NCBI GenBank assembly: GCA_029204225.1
Contig: CM055100.1
Span: forward strand, 21,637,784-21,701,783
Length of the DNA: 64,000 nucleotides
Source of the DNA: Diphasiastrum complanatum
Lineage: Eukaryota > Streptophyta > Lycopodiopsida > Lycopodiales > Lycopodiaceae
Direction of reading: 5' to 3'
In this document: piece by piece, positions 34,304 to 45,203 of the stretch
Layout of the letters: every line of letters starts with the position of its first letter
Numbering within the stretch: the stretch's first letter is position 1
Made by a program: the position numbers and the translations under genes
The notes under the pieces: model-generated
What the model was told of the DNA's origin: nothing
The model's input: the letters and a program-made list of their open reading frames with translations, nothing else
Databases searched by the model: none

Positions 34304-35175
34304 TCTTCAAGATGCATGGCCGAGTCTTTATGGCTCACCTTACATGGCGAAGAGGGGCATCTTTCATGTTGTATCTACTACAACAAATTCATATATGCTT
34401 CTCTTCCTTTGCTTGATATGCTATCTTGCTTCATTGAATTTTTTGGATCTCAAAGTTCAAGAAAAGCTATACTAGTTTTGTATGATGCTTATGGTTTAGA
34501 CATGTTTCTTGTCATTATTGAGCTAGATATGTTTCCAATACTTTTTGAAATCAAGATATTGTATTGTCAAAAGTATGCTCTTGGTTCTAGCAAGAACAAG
34601 ATTGAGCTTGTTACTCACTTTTTTAAAGTCATATTTTCACATGTTTTGAGGCAAATTGTAAACTCCTCTTGAGATTAAGTGAAGCATCCAAAGTGGACAC
34701 TTACATCCTTGAGAGTAACTAGCCTAAAAAAATCAAGATAGTCTTTGATATCAAGATTAGATCCATTATGGATATAGTTCATTATATGTGGACTAGTCAA
34801 GCTAGAAAGCATAATCTTGATAATCATCATTGTTTCACATCTTATGACCTTGATCTCCATGATCCTTATGAAGCTTGGAAGCCTCATATTTCTCTATTTA
34901 TGGTGCATCCATCATTCAAGTGGAACTTTCAAAGAAAAGGTCATCATCAATCATGGAGCAAGCCCATGATCATAGTGGCATATTGGTGGAGCACTCTTTA
35001 AAGGCATTGGCAAGAGATCTCTACCAAAGAGATCTTATCATGGATATGGTGAGGGTGCTGCTATGATGGATCCCTTGGCTGATCTTCACTTCTTATGCAT
35101 ACCAAAGGATCCACTCAAAAAGATTTACAAACTTCTCAAGTGATCTAGTACCTTTCCAAGCTATTTTTTGAGGAG
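34304..35175 (+). other. Copia 2 interior, unrecognised
   Basis: Where reverse transcriptase and RNase H should lie there is no recognisable pol sequence. Short open frames on both strands show no motif. A purine run TTTTTTGAGGAG (ending 35175) is the polypurine tract before the 3' LTR. Confidence 0.5.
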
Positions 35176-35997
35176 TGAGAGAAATTGGCAAAAATCTAGC
35201 TTGGTATTTTTATGAAACAAGTTTGTAAGTGAATCTCACATCTGTGGAGGATGTTCCCACGTGTGGAGAATTGTGAATTAAATTAAAAATGTTAGATATA
35301 GGGGTCTTATGTTTTTTGTATCAAGCATCTAGGTGTAAGATGTTGATAGGGTCAAATTTGGCATAGATGACAAATTATCCATGTCCAATTGTAATGCCAC
35401 TATTAAGTCAAAATAGAGTAGGAGGCCAAACTCGAGCCAATTAGAGTGTAGACAAGTGTAATGCTTTTGTTTGATGAAGTTTAAGAGGTCCAATAGGATC
35501 TAGAGGTGGAACCATGAGTGGTCCAATAGAATTTGAGATATGCTTGAAAATGGTCCAATAGAATTTAGAGGTGAATGGATCAATGGTCCAATAGGATTAA
35601 GAGGTGGCAAAAGTGTGGTCCAATCATGATTGAGAATTGTGGTAGCTCATGGATCTATTAGCATCATTGTACTTCTCATTTGGATCTAATTGATTTTGAG
35701 ATTGAGTGGATTTTGTGAGTAATTGGTTTTCTACCTTTCTCTCTCTACTCGAGAGCTCATAATGATTTTCTCTCTCTACCCAAGGAGAGCAGCTTGTTTT
35801 TACCTAGATTATTTTTGGAACACTTCCCACACGTGTGAGTGAGAGTTGGAAGTGATTGAATGCATGTAGTAGTGTGTTTTTGCCATAGAATCAAAGGTAG
35901 ATCTTGAATCTCAATCTAGTCTTGATCTTGGTGTATCTACACACCTTAGGAGATCACAAGTACATGCTGTGGATAGTCCACATGTGTGAATTTAACA
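35176..35997 (+). repeat. Copia 2 3' LTR
   Basis: 822 bp, TGAGAGAAATTGG to TTTAACA, followed by target copy TCTTG. Confidence 0.92.
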
Positions 35998-37473
35998 TCT
36001 TGTAGATTTGATTGCCTCTTTTACATCTCTGCAGAATTTTGTAGTTGGGCAATTGAGTCCTGGGCACTGCTGAGTTTGTCGCTCAACTTCGCATTACTAC
36101 TCTGGAGAGTAGTTCAAATATGTCTCTCCTCCTGCAAAGAAGCCTGTAGGGTCTGAATCTATTGTTTAAGCAATATGTTTTCGCTTTCGAAGGCATTGGA
36201 CTGCTCTTGCATTTCTTCCAATACTTCAAGCGTAGCGTCTCGCCTTCCCTTTGCTTCCTCATGTGCTATGTCCTTCCTGCTCAGCTCTGCATGGGCTGGT
36301 TCAAGCTCTTCGCTTTTGTAGGACAACTCGGCCTTGATTTTGTTCAGCTTTGTATCCCTCTAAAAGAAACCGTTTCTAAGCTGGCAAGGTGCTAGATAGC
36401 CGCTTGTGTATCCGGCAGTAGTGTACCAAAAATCTTTTGATATAATTCGGCATCAAGGATTGGTGCCTCGACGACGCTTTCACTGTCCTGCTGATCATTA
36501 TAAAGTTGTTCTTCTTCTTGTGGTGTCGGCTCTCGTGGTATATCAGCTTGATCCTACTCCTAGTCAGCTGTATCCTCTGCTTCTTCTTTCGCATTTTTTT
36601 TTTCTTTGTACTGGACGATGGCGTATATTGGGATGATGGTGAAGACATCCTCACCGAGCTTCCTTGACTTGATGATGACGTCTTCGCTACGGTGGTTGCC
36701 TTTGATATCTGCATATGGGATTCAGCCTCTACTGATGGGGCTAGCTCAGACAGCACTGGTGCAATCCTGATGTCTTCCTGCACTATTAGCACACCAGCAT
36801 GCATACACAAAATACCCATCTGCAGACCCAGCCTAGAAAACTGATTAATCTTTACTAGTTTATAGAATTGCTTACAAGCAATCTATCCGAAGGCAATAGG
36901 CTCTCCATTCAGGGCTCTCAGTAGATATCCCATATTTGTATTTGAGATAGTGTACTCTTGCTTTGGTAAAAAGATAGAAGCAAGAGCAAAGCGAACGAAG
37001 CTTTTGAGACTGAGATCTCTGATGTAAGAGAGTTTATATCCCCATTTCTCAAGGTAAGCTTCTTCTTGGAAAACTCCGCTCTCTGCGATGTAATCTAGTT
37101 TAGTAACTGGCATACTGTCATCCATAGGCAATCCTAAGGCACGACAGTAAACTCCTTCTGTAATAACAATTTCTTAATTGCAAACGGTGGTAAAAATATG
37201 TCCTTCTTCTGTTTCACTCAAATTGTGGATCAGCTCATGACACAAATCAGTAAGAATTACTGATGGGTCGAACGGAAGGAGTCCTTCAATTCGCACTCGC
37301 CGCACTCGCATAGCTAGTGGTTGTAACACTGGTAACACTAGCTTTGGGTGCGTTGTGAATACAATCGCCATGATGCTTGCAATTGTAAACGAGCGATGGA
37401 GGAAAATAGCTTGATCACAACAATTCCGAAAGCAGAGAGCAAGAGTGATGGAAAGTGGTAGTGACAACCACAA
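35998..37473 (-). pseudogene. G3 extra ORF, 5' part
   Basis: From a probable ATG at 37371 the product begins MAIVFTTHPKLVLPVLQPLA and VRIEGLLPFDPSVILTDLCH, hits a TAA near 37174, and continues ITEGVYCRALGLPMDDSMPV, AYLEKWGYKLSYIRDL and NMGYLLRALNGEPIAFG to 36883. A second block (36819-36400) is Ser-rich then strongly basic (TKKKKMRKKKQR). A third (36380-35998) looks like coiled coil with stops (QASLQEERHI, AKLSDKLSSAQDSIAQL). It is interrupted at TCTTG (35998-36002) by Copia 2. Function unknown; an env-like or accessory ORF of G3 is the best fit from position. Confidence 0.45.
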
Positions 37474-37499
37474 AAGTGTTTGAGGTTTTAGGTGTATTG

Positions 37500-38160
37500 A
37501 TGATATTTTGGCGGATTAGATTAATATTAAATGGAAGCGTGCCCTTCATTTTGAAGGTACATACTCAATAATAAAGTGTCTAGTTCTAAAAACAAAAGTA
37601 ACTAAATAAATAAATAAACAAAATACACAAATACTTCGCTTAGTAGTTAGAAGTGAAGACTATCATTTCTTTCGTTGAAATGCGAAAAATGCGAAGGTGT
37701 CAAATTTTTTGCTTATTTCGGCGGTCTTGGTAATATGAGAACATAACGAAAAAGGTATATGCAAAATGAAGTGCAACATTATGGCGAGAAATGGAAGAAA
37801 GAAAAATCCCAAAAAATGTGATGGTAGAAGTGTCGCAATTTTCGTATTTCTTAAAATGGTGAATTTACTTAATACACTGTATTCCAATATAGTGTCGGGT
37901 TTTTCACGACAATGATATGGAAATGTAGCGAAGGTGTCGGGTTTTTCACAAAAATAAAAAATAATGAAACGATGGTTTCGGCATTTTTGCAAAAATGTAG
38001 AACCTAGAAATGTAGCAGTGTTGAAAATTTTCGCTACATATATGGGTGAAGAATGCGAAGGTATCGGGTTTTTTGCATATTTCGGTGAAAATAATTGGAC
38101 AAAAATAAATGATGGCCTTTGAGAAACTAGTCATAGTAGCGCTTCACCTTGAGCCATTTA
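37500..38160 (-). repeat. G3 spacer with imperfect GAAGGTGTCGGGTTTTT repeats
   Basis: Between integrase and the extra ORF, phrases such as GCGAAGGTGTCGGGTTTTTC (near 37685, 37895, 37930 and 38055), TATTTCGG and AAAAATGTAG recur irregularly on the plus strand. No gene. Tandem-repeat spacers in the 3' untranslated part are known in Tat/Ogre-type Gypsy elements. Confidence 0.55.
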
Positions 38161-38161
38161 C

Positions 38162-39000
38162 TCAAGTGTCAAGTGAATGTCCTTCAAGATCGGCTAACTG
38201 AAGTGATCCATTGTTAAAACCTTCTATGACTTTGTAAGGTCCCCTCCATTTGGTATGTGATTTCCCAGGAAACAACATGTGTCTGTTATCATACAGAAGC
38301 ACATAGTCCCCTTGTTTAATTTTTATTTTCTTAATGGATTCGTCAATTTTTTTTTTTTTTATTATAAACTCATTCAATCTCAATTAATGAAAGACGACGA
38401 TCCTCTTCCAGTTGCGTCAAAGAAATCATCCGCTCCCGGAAACTATCGTGTTCATCCATTCGCTCTTCATTACTAATATGAAACGTCGGAACTCCGAATT
38501 CTATTGGTAGTATGGGATGCATCCCATACACAAGATAGTATGGAGTCTGCCTAGTTGTAATCTCTTCAGTAGTTCTGTATGCCCATAAGACAGACGGTAA
38601 CTTCTGATCCCAATCACAAGGATTTGTTTCCGTTACTTTATTCAAAATTTTACATAGAATTTCATTTTCCCGCTCCGTAAGCCCATTTGCTTTTGGATTA
38701 TGTGGAGTGGTTTGGCGATGTGTGATAGAAAAATATGACAACATGGCCTCAATGGTCTGATTAAGGAAATGGGTTCTCCTATCGCTAACGAGTTCCAAGG
38801 GACAACCATATCATGTGATAATGTTTTGGAATAAAAACTTTGCTACAGTCTTAGCATCATTCTTAATTGTGGCTTCGGCCTCTACAATCTTGGTAGCGTA
38901 GTCCGTGGCAACGAGAATGTAACGACGACGAGTTTTACGTGTGATCGGTTTGATAGGTCCTACAAAATCTATCCCTCACTTCTCAAAAGGTGCTAAGGGA
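38162..39000 (-). pseudogene. G3 integrase core and C-terminal domain
   Basis: ELVSDRRTHFLNQTIEAML (second D of D,D,E near 38795), HRQTTPHNPKANGLTERENE (glutamate near 38690), PCDWDQKLPSVLWAYRTTEE and QTPYYLVYGMHPILPIEFGV identify a Gypsy integrase. The C-terminal barrel is at 38383-38162 (QGDYVLLYDNRHMLFPGKSH, KWRGPYKVIEGFNNGSLQLA), separated by a frameshift at a poly-A/T run (38346-38360). Upstream core sequence to about 39000 is readable only with several stops. Confidence 0.85.
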
Positions 39001-39846
39001 ATAAGTAGAGTAAGCGGCCAATGTGTCGCGAAGCTGGGTTTCTCCATCCTCTGGCATGCATCACATTTTTGAATGAATAATTTAACATCTCTATAGACGG
39101 TAGGCCACCAATATTTAGCATTGAAAAAAAAATTTCCAGTGTTTTTAAGAGTATAGTGACCCCACGAATCTTATTACAGCGGTCGTCACGGTTGGTTCTA
39201 AACATCGGCAGAGACTATAGTCAGCTCCTAATTTATACAATATTCTATTTACAATCATATAAGGTCCTACTTTTGAAAAAAAAATAGTTTTTTGATGTTT
39301 ATTAAAATGTTCAGGATATATCTAGTCCTGTAAGAAGTTAATAATGTCCATATAAATTGATGTTTCCGATTGGATACGCATTATATGTTCATCTAGAAAT
39401 TCATCATAAATGGGTTCTAACTGATTTTTCGTTTGGAGGCGGGATATATAATCAACATTTTGATGATCCTTGACTCTTCTTAATTCTACCTCATAATTAA
39501 ACTCATCTAATAATAATACCCATCTAGCTATTCTACCCAAAAGATCAGGTTTATTCACTAAATGTTTTAATGCGTAGTGATCTACGTGAAAAACAAAAGG
39601 GTATCCTATAATTCTTTTCTGATGCAGCGAGTTGCCTACTCGCATAGTAGATTGGATAATCTATATTTAGGTCATCTTTTTGACCAAGTACTACACCTAT
39701 TGCAAACAATGATGTGTCTACATATACATAGAACTTTTTGGCCCAATTTGGAGGTCTAACCCAAATTGGGCTTCTGCTAATGACTGTTTCAATTGATCAA
39801 AAGCTTGTTGATGGTCCTGTGACCAATGGTACTCAACAAACTTTTT
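39001..39846 (-). pseudogene. G3 RNase H and integrase zinc-finger region
   Basis: The ORF 39645-39322 begins MRVGNSLHQKRIIGYPFVFH and includes VDHYALKHLVNKPDLLGRIA, RWVLLLDEFNYEVELRRVKD and HQNVDYISRL, the C-terminal part of a Gypsy RNase H with the tether to integrase. Damaged sequence to 39846 (upstream RNase H) and down to 39001 (HHCC region) has multiple stops. Confidence 0.8.
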
Positions 39847-40910
39847 TCATAAACTTGTTAAAGGAGTCACTATTATAGCATAATCTTTAATTATCCTACG
39901 ATGGTAACCTACATGTCCTAGAAAACCTCTAAGCTCTCTTAAATTGGTCGGTTCTAATAATTCTAAAATCATTTTTATTTTTTCGATGTCAGCTTGTATA
40001 CCATCCTTCAAAATTTTATGTCCTAACAGGATGCCTTCCCTCATCCCGAAGTAACACTTGGTTTGATGCAATTTAAGAGATGTCTCTTGACATCTTCTCA
40101 ATGTTTTCTCTAATGCGTCTAAATGGTCTAAAAAAAACTTCCTTAAATTTTTTTGAAAAATATTTGTCATCATACGTTGAAATGTGGCAAGTGCATTACA
40201 AAGACCAAAGGGCATTTGCATATACGCGTACGTCCCCCAATCCGTGGTGAAAGTGGTCTTGGATCTATTTTCCTCTTTTATAAAAACTTGGTTATAACCT
40301 GAGAACCCATCTAAAAAGTTATAACGTTCATGACCAGCTACTTGGTCAATTATAGTATCTGTATACGGCAGAGGATGATAATCCTTTGCTGTAGCAGCAT
40401 TTAGTTTCCTAAAATCTTGGCAAACTCTAATCTTGTCCGTCTTCTTCTTAGGTACTATAACTACTGGTGACACCCACTCACTGCTTAGAACAGGATATAT
40501 AATACCCGCTCTAAGACATCTATCTAATTCATCTTTTACTAACAAGGAGTACTTTGGATTCAATCTATATTGGCATTGCCTAACAGGTATTGTTCCCTAA
40601 ATAAGATCTATTCTATGTTTGTCCCATTTAACTGGTATTCCTATTAAATCATCTACTGACCAAGCAAATACGTTTTGGTATTTTTGAAGAAGCATTATTT
40701 ACTCTTCACGTTCCTGGTCTGATTGGTGTTTATATAGATTCAAAAGCTTACCTTTATTAATTTCTATTTCTACATAATCTGTTTTATCTACCATCCCTTC
40801 GGTCAGGCTCGCTCTGGTTCCACCCAGAACTTCCCTTGATTCGGATGTTGTTGGTATTTCCTCTTTCTCGTCAATCTCATAACATTCAATGAAATTGATC
40901 TAGGATTCAG
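39847..40910 (-). pseudogene. G3 reverse transcriptase lacking its catalytic box
   Basis: The RT ORF (40563-39847) reads LNPKYSLLVKDELDRCLRAG, VVIVPKKKTDKIRVCQDFRK, LNAATAKDYHPLPYTDTIID, GFSGYNQVFIKEENRSKTTF, YMQMPFGLCNALATFQRMM and GMREGILLGHKILKDGIQAD. Between KFFLDH and LDALEKTLRR about 15 residues are missing, which includes the Y/F-x-D-D catalytic motif; the frame is otherwise kept. Further 5' (40910-40564) protease-RT linker sequence is readable with two stops (LLQKYQNVFAWSVDDLIGIP). Element sequence fades near 40960. Confidence 0.88.
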
Positions 40911-40960
40911 CAAGTCTAGCTAACTCCTCACCCCATCTCAAAAGGTGGCCCCCTATTGGA

Positions 40961-41760
40961 CTGGTGAGTGATAGCACCTGAATATAGAGCATGATCAAAG
41001 CTCTCATGTGATTTTAGACACATGAACCACAAATTCCATCAAGAAAGCTCTCAAAGAGAAGCTTTAAGATCACAAAGGAATACCAAAAGTTCAAATTAGA
41101 CAAATGAATAATAGCCTCCAAATTTAGCATGAGATCAACTATTTATAGAGGTCATTTGTGTCTCTCCTATAAATTTGGGGCCTTATGTAGCTAAATGGGG
41201 CCTTACAAACATTCTTACAATACCACTATTCACAAATGTAGCACAATTGTTTGAGCTACTTTATTGCTAGCCCTATTGACTAGATCTAGTCTAAATTAGC
41301 TGCATTGCTATATTTAGCATTGTATTTAGTGAGCTCATGCGCTAATTACATGTAGCACATGACAAATGTGTCAATCTATCATTGGATGTCAGCATGAGAG
41401 TTGTGGTGAAGGCTTTGATTATTATCTAATGACATGAAGATCATGTGTCTTTAGTTGGCTATAAAAATACAAAGAAAAGATATGAGTAGATGACATTACA
41501 CAAGGGTTTTCAAAAGGTCCTAAATAGGTGACATATACTCTAGTAATTATTCCTGATTTTATTAAAAATGATGGAAAAACTCATGATCAAACAAGAAGAT
41601 TAAAGTATTTAAAATAAAATATCGTAGAACGGCATAAACGAATTAAGCTACCTAAAAGCTAAGTTAAACTTAGAATAGTAAGCTAATTACTTAAAACCAA
41701 CTGCTTGATGTAAGTCAGAAATTAAATATTAAACTAATTACTCAAAACCAACTACCTTAT
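40961..41760. other. Non-coding stretch
   Basis: AT-rich, no gene or clear element end. Possibly LTR or leader debris, but no terminal repeat was found. Confidence 0.3.
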
Positions 41761-41789
41761 GTAAATCACTAACTAAAATAGATCCAGTA

Positions 41790-42235
41790 ATAGGTAATGC
41801 ATGAAGCTTTGAAGCAGCCGCTCCTGCAAATTGAGCTCGTCTAAGAATTGAAATTGCCTGTGAACGTTGTAATGCTAGAAATACGCTCGCGGTAGAAAGA
41901 AATAATGACGGAAGGTAAGGTACTGCTTTGTCCTTGGCGTTTCACCATAAGCTCCGCACATAAAGATAAAAAATCATTAAAGTTCTTGTGAAGACAACCA
42001 TAAGTTTCCAAGGCAAAAGTCTTCATCGGGTGCACGATCATTATAATCTCGTTCCTTTTCTTGAGCTGCTTGAGATGCAGTGGCCCCTTGTGTGGTGGAA
42101 GAACAACGAAGAAGGTCCTGACGAGAGGGATCAGCAATTACAGCATCTCCCAGAGTACGAATTCCATCACGCGAGAGAACGAGGTCAACTCGTCGTCGGG
42201 TAGATTGCGATGAAGGCCCTAGTAAACTGATAGGT
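41790..42235 (-). pseudogene. LINE ORF2 C-terminal-like fragment
   Basis: Minus-strand reading from about 42225 gives TRRRVDLVLSRDGIRTLGDA and VIADPSRQDLLRC, then AAQEKERDYNDRAPDE, a frameshift, ALETYGCLHKNFNDFLSLCA and SVIISFYRERIS, ending near 41800. This pattern (VD..L..DG..TL.D.VI.DP; ETYGCLH..F..FL..CA; FYR.R.S) resembles the tail of ORF2 of certain LINE-type retrotransposons of plants and algae; recognition is from memory. A (TC)n tract begins 38 bp upstream. Confidence 0.5.
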
Positions 42236-42270
42236 TATACTCTCTATATGAATGGGCCTTTTGCCCATTA

Positions 42271-42491
<221 letters not shown>

Positions 42492-42984
42492 CCCTTTATT
42501 TGTTGTCAAAATTCTGTGGATCTATGATATTTCCCATAATTTGACTACATGTAATTTTCAAAAAAATTTTCTCCATTCTGCCAATTCAAAATTTTAAAAA
42601 TAATGGAAGCTTAAACAACAATCCATAATGACATCTAATGGTGATGGGCAGGCTGGACACGTTTGAAAATCAATTGTTAATTTTGGCTCATGGCGACGGG
42701 GTCACCGAGGCCCACTTGTAAAAACAACAATTCTTCCTATGGCCATTACCTACTACCTAGTTACTTGCATTCCAAGTTCCGTAAATTCTAATTAAAGCTA
42801 AAACAAGCAAATTTTAGCATACCATAGAGTCTAGAGCAATTGGTCTAGTATGATCCATGAACATTGAACTGATCATGCCACTTAATACTTCAAGTACATG
42901 AAACACGAAGTATCTACCTAAGTTTAAAAAGCCAGAAATGTGTATCCACTATGAAACTCAGATGCATTGCATCTTCACGTTGTT

Positions 42985-43683
42985 CTACCTTTTGATAAGC
43001 CTCACAACTGAGTAGCTCATCACATTCTTAGAGGAAATAAGTAATATATCGTCACAACGCACGATAGAGACTCTACCCGTCGCTTCACCGTCCTTCCATC
43101 TCACCTTGAAATTACAATTGCACATTTCCTGTCCCATTATTTCATCATAATAATGCGCTCTACGTTCCACCTACAATTTCATCAGTATATCGATAATCAC
43201 ATGCAGTCAGATAAAAATTAAACTACAATCTAACACTTACTAGAGCTCAACAATGAATCGCTTTTTTCCAAACTGGCATATGAAAAAAGGAAATCAGTTT
43301 AGCATGCATTTTGTCAACATTTTAAAGAGTTTGTTGTCCACAGATTACTTCTTTCAATAAGTGCTCAAGAAAGCTGCTCTGACCTCAATAATTGTCGCAT
43401 CGTAGTACTTGAGATGGGGGTAATGTCCTTTAAGGGCAGCGCATACAGTGTGGCCAAGCCCGAGTCGCTTGCAGTGATAGTCCTGCAGTTGTACACTTCC
43501 GATCCTGATTGTATCACTCAATTCCAGGCCTGCTTTAAAAAAGCGTTTACTGGTCCACAACTCGTCGCATGTTTGATCGCAATTAATCCACCTTATTCTG
43601 AAAACATCCAAATCATTTGTGGCGAACAGTTGAGCGTCGTACCAGGCATCATCAGCCCTACGAATTTCTAGATCGGTTTCCAT
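42985..43683 (-). CDS. SAWADEE-domain protein, two exons, about 161 aa (unit U2)
   Basis: Exon 1 is 43683-43384 (ATG at 43683; METDLEIRRADDAWYDAQLF to YYDATIIE, donor G/GTCAGA). Exon 2 is 43170-42985 (VERRAHYYDE to IKR-stop, acceptor TTGTAG). The join is in phase and gives one SAWADEE domain: DDAWYD near residue 11, WTSKRFFKAGLELSDTIRIG, QLQDYHCKRLGLGHTVCAAL, a tandem-Tudor pattern, and the zinc-type H...CNC followed by KVRWKDGEATGRVSI. In SHH1 this domain binds H3 tails methylated at K9 and recruits Pol IV. There is no homeodomain. No stop or frameshift was seen. It follows a transposase-like gene on the same strand; an inverted, broken twin is at 18850-19544. Splicing is inferred. Confidence 0.7.
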
Positions 43684-43807
43684 TGCAAAACAGAAAGGAG
43701 ACAATCACAAGACTAACAAAGACGTAGCGAATATATACATCTACATCTATGTATCTCCAACACCTCACTATAGAAAGGAGACAATAACAAGATTAACAAA
43801 GATCGAG

Positions 43808-43810
<3 letters not shown>

Positions 43811-43894
<84 letters not shown>
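43811..43894. repeat. (AT)n microsatellite
   Basis: About 84 bp of AT dinucleotides upstream of the SAWADEE exon. Confidence 0.97.
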
Positions 43895-43900
<6 letters not shown>

Positions 43901-44549
43901 CGAAGACTTCACTATAACCCTAGTTTCTCAACCCAAACCTAAAAGACCCTAAAAACTGAAAAATGAGAACCCTCTTTCTTTTTATGGCGCTCCTCTCTTT
44001 ATCCCTCTTCAGATGGCACGATTTTGTATGTTGTATCTCTCTAGAAACTTTTCTAGAAGTTTCTCCTTCTAAAATTTTCTAAAGTTCGTGTCCACTTCAA
44101 TTGCCTTTCAACTGCCCTTCATAATGCTTTTTAGGGCAATTGTGGACCAATGAGATACTTTGAAATTCCCTTTTTCCACAACAACCTACATTATTCTCTG
44201 TTAAAAGCCATTACACCGAGAAGGTGAAGAGAGAAAAGCTTAGACACCGTGCCTACAATTTTATTCGTTATGCATGCATGGATAAGCTTTAGAGAAAAGC
44301 CCAATTTGAAAGTTATGCGCATCTCTTGGCAACTTATGCCAAAAATGAAGTCACCTTGTTTGGCAAAATGGCTTGCTCCAAAGTGCAATGGAAGCTTCAA
44401 TGGCTTGCTCCAATGTACGGAGTCTAAATGAAATAGCATCTTTGGAAAGATAATAATTAAAATAAGACCCTTGATTTTCTTATTGAAGGACATTAATGTA
44501 CAAATATATAAAAGTACATGGAGTGATAATGCCAAATGGCAATAAAATT

Positions 44550-44800
44550 AAGCGAAAAAACCTAATAAAACATAAAATATTAAAATACTTCTTAATGTAA
44601 ATAGTGTCACTAATAGGTAACATAGAAAGCTTTGAAGCAGCTGCTCTTGCAAAATGAGCTTGTCAAAGAATTGAAACCGATTGCGAACATTGACGATAGA
44701 AAGATACAATGACGTATGGTGATATAACATTTTAACACGACAAGCTCTGCACATAAGGATTAAAAAACATAATAGAATACAATGTTCCTAATGACCACAA
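44550..44800 (-). pseudogene. Second, more decayed LINE-like fragment
   Basis: About 250 bp align with 41770-42000 on the same strand (shared SLCAEL-type coding, then a tail with AGCTTTGAAGCAGC). It lies between the two genes of unit U2 and accounts for part of their greater spacing compared with U1. Confidence 0.5.
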
Positions 44801-45203
44801 ATCTACATACATGCTTTAGCTTTTCCTCCCTATATTGGATCATATTAGAAGTTGAAAATTTGGGCTAGTTTGAATTTCTTGTCTTGAGCAGAGCATATTT
44901 TGGTGACAGATCCACATAAAGATGATAAAGCTTTGTCATCAGTACAGTAGTATAGTAGCAAACAACACAATGACCATAACAGAGCTGGAGATGGTGCTAA
45001 ATACAATTCAACATTCTGGAGGATTTTCGACCCTATTATCGAGGCTTTTATGAAGAATTTTTTTTTTTGAGAAGGGACTGTAAACCTCGGTACACACCTT
45101 GAAGTATATCTTAGAACGAGATCCTCGATAATTGCCTCGGTAATCGAGGCTTATTCACCTCGTTTTTGCATTGTTCATAGCATGGGTATATCGAGGGATA
45201 TAC

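Larger units (their letters stand above)
30908..35997 (+). mobile_element. Copia 2: internally deleted Ty1/copia element
   Basis: LTRs of 819 and 822 bp flank a 3.4-kb interior, with target duplication TCTTG (30903-30907 and 35998-36002). The LTRs show clearly more differences than those of Copia 1 (about twenty substitutions and a few indels by eye), so it is older. The integrase core, reverse transcriptase and RNase H are absent, making it dependent on other copies. Confidence 0.93.
42770..44520 (-). repeat. SAWADEE-bearing repeat, copy 2
   Basis: Reverse-complement partner of 18060-19770, covering both exons and non-coding flanks. It contains an expanded (AT)n at 43811-43894 in the upstream part. 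Confidence 0.8.

Noticed and set aside
43242-43273. A mini-exon (FGKKRFIVEL) between the two SAWADEE exons
   Set aside because: It has splice-like borders, but including it shifts exon 2 out of frame; skipping it gives a canonical SAWADEE junction.
43414-43671. Plus-strand ORF over the SAWADEE exon
   Set aside because: Antisense shadow; the minus strand carries the DDAWYD and zinc-type motifs.
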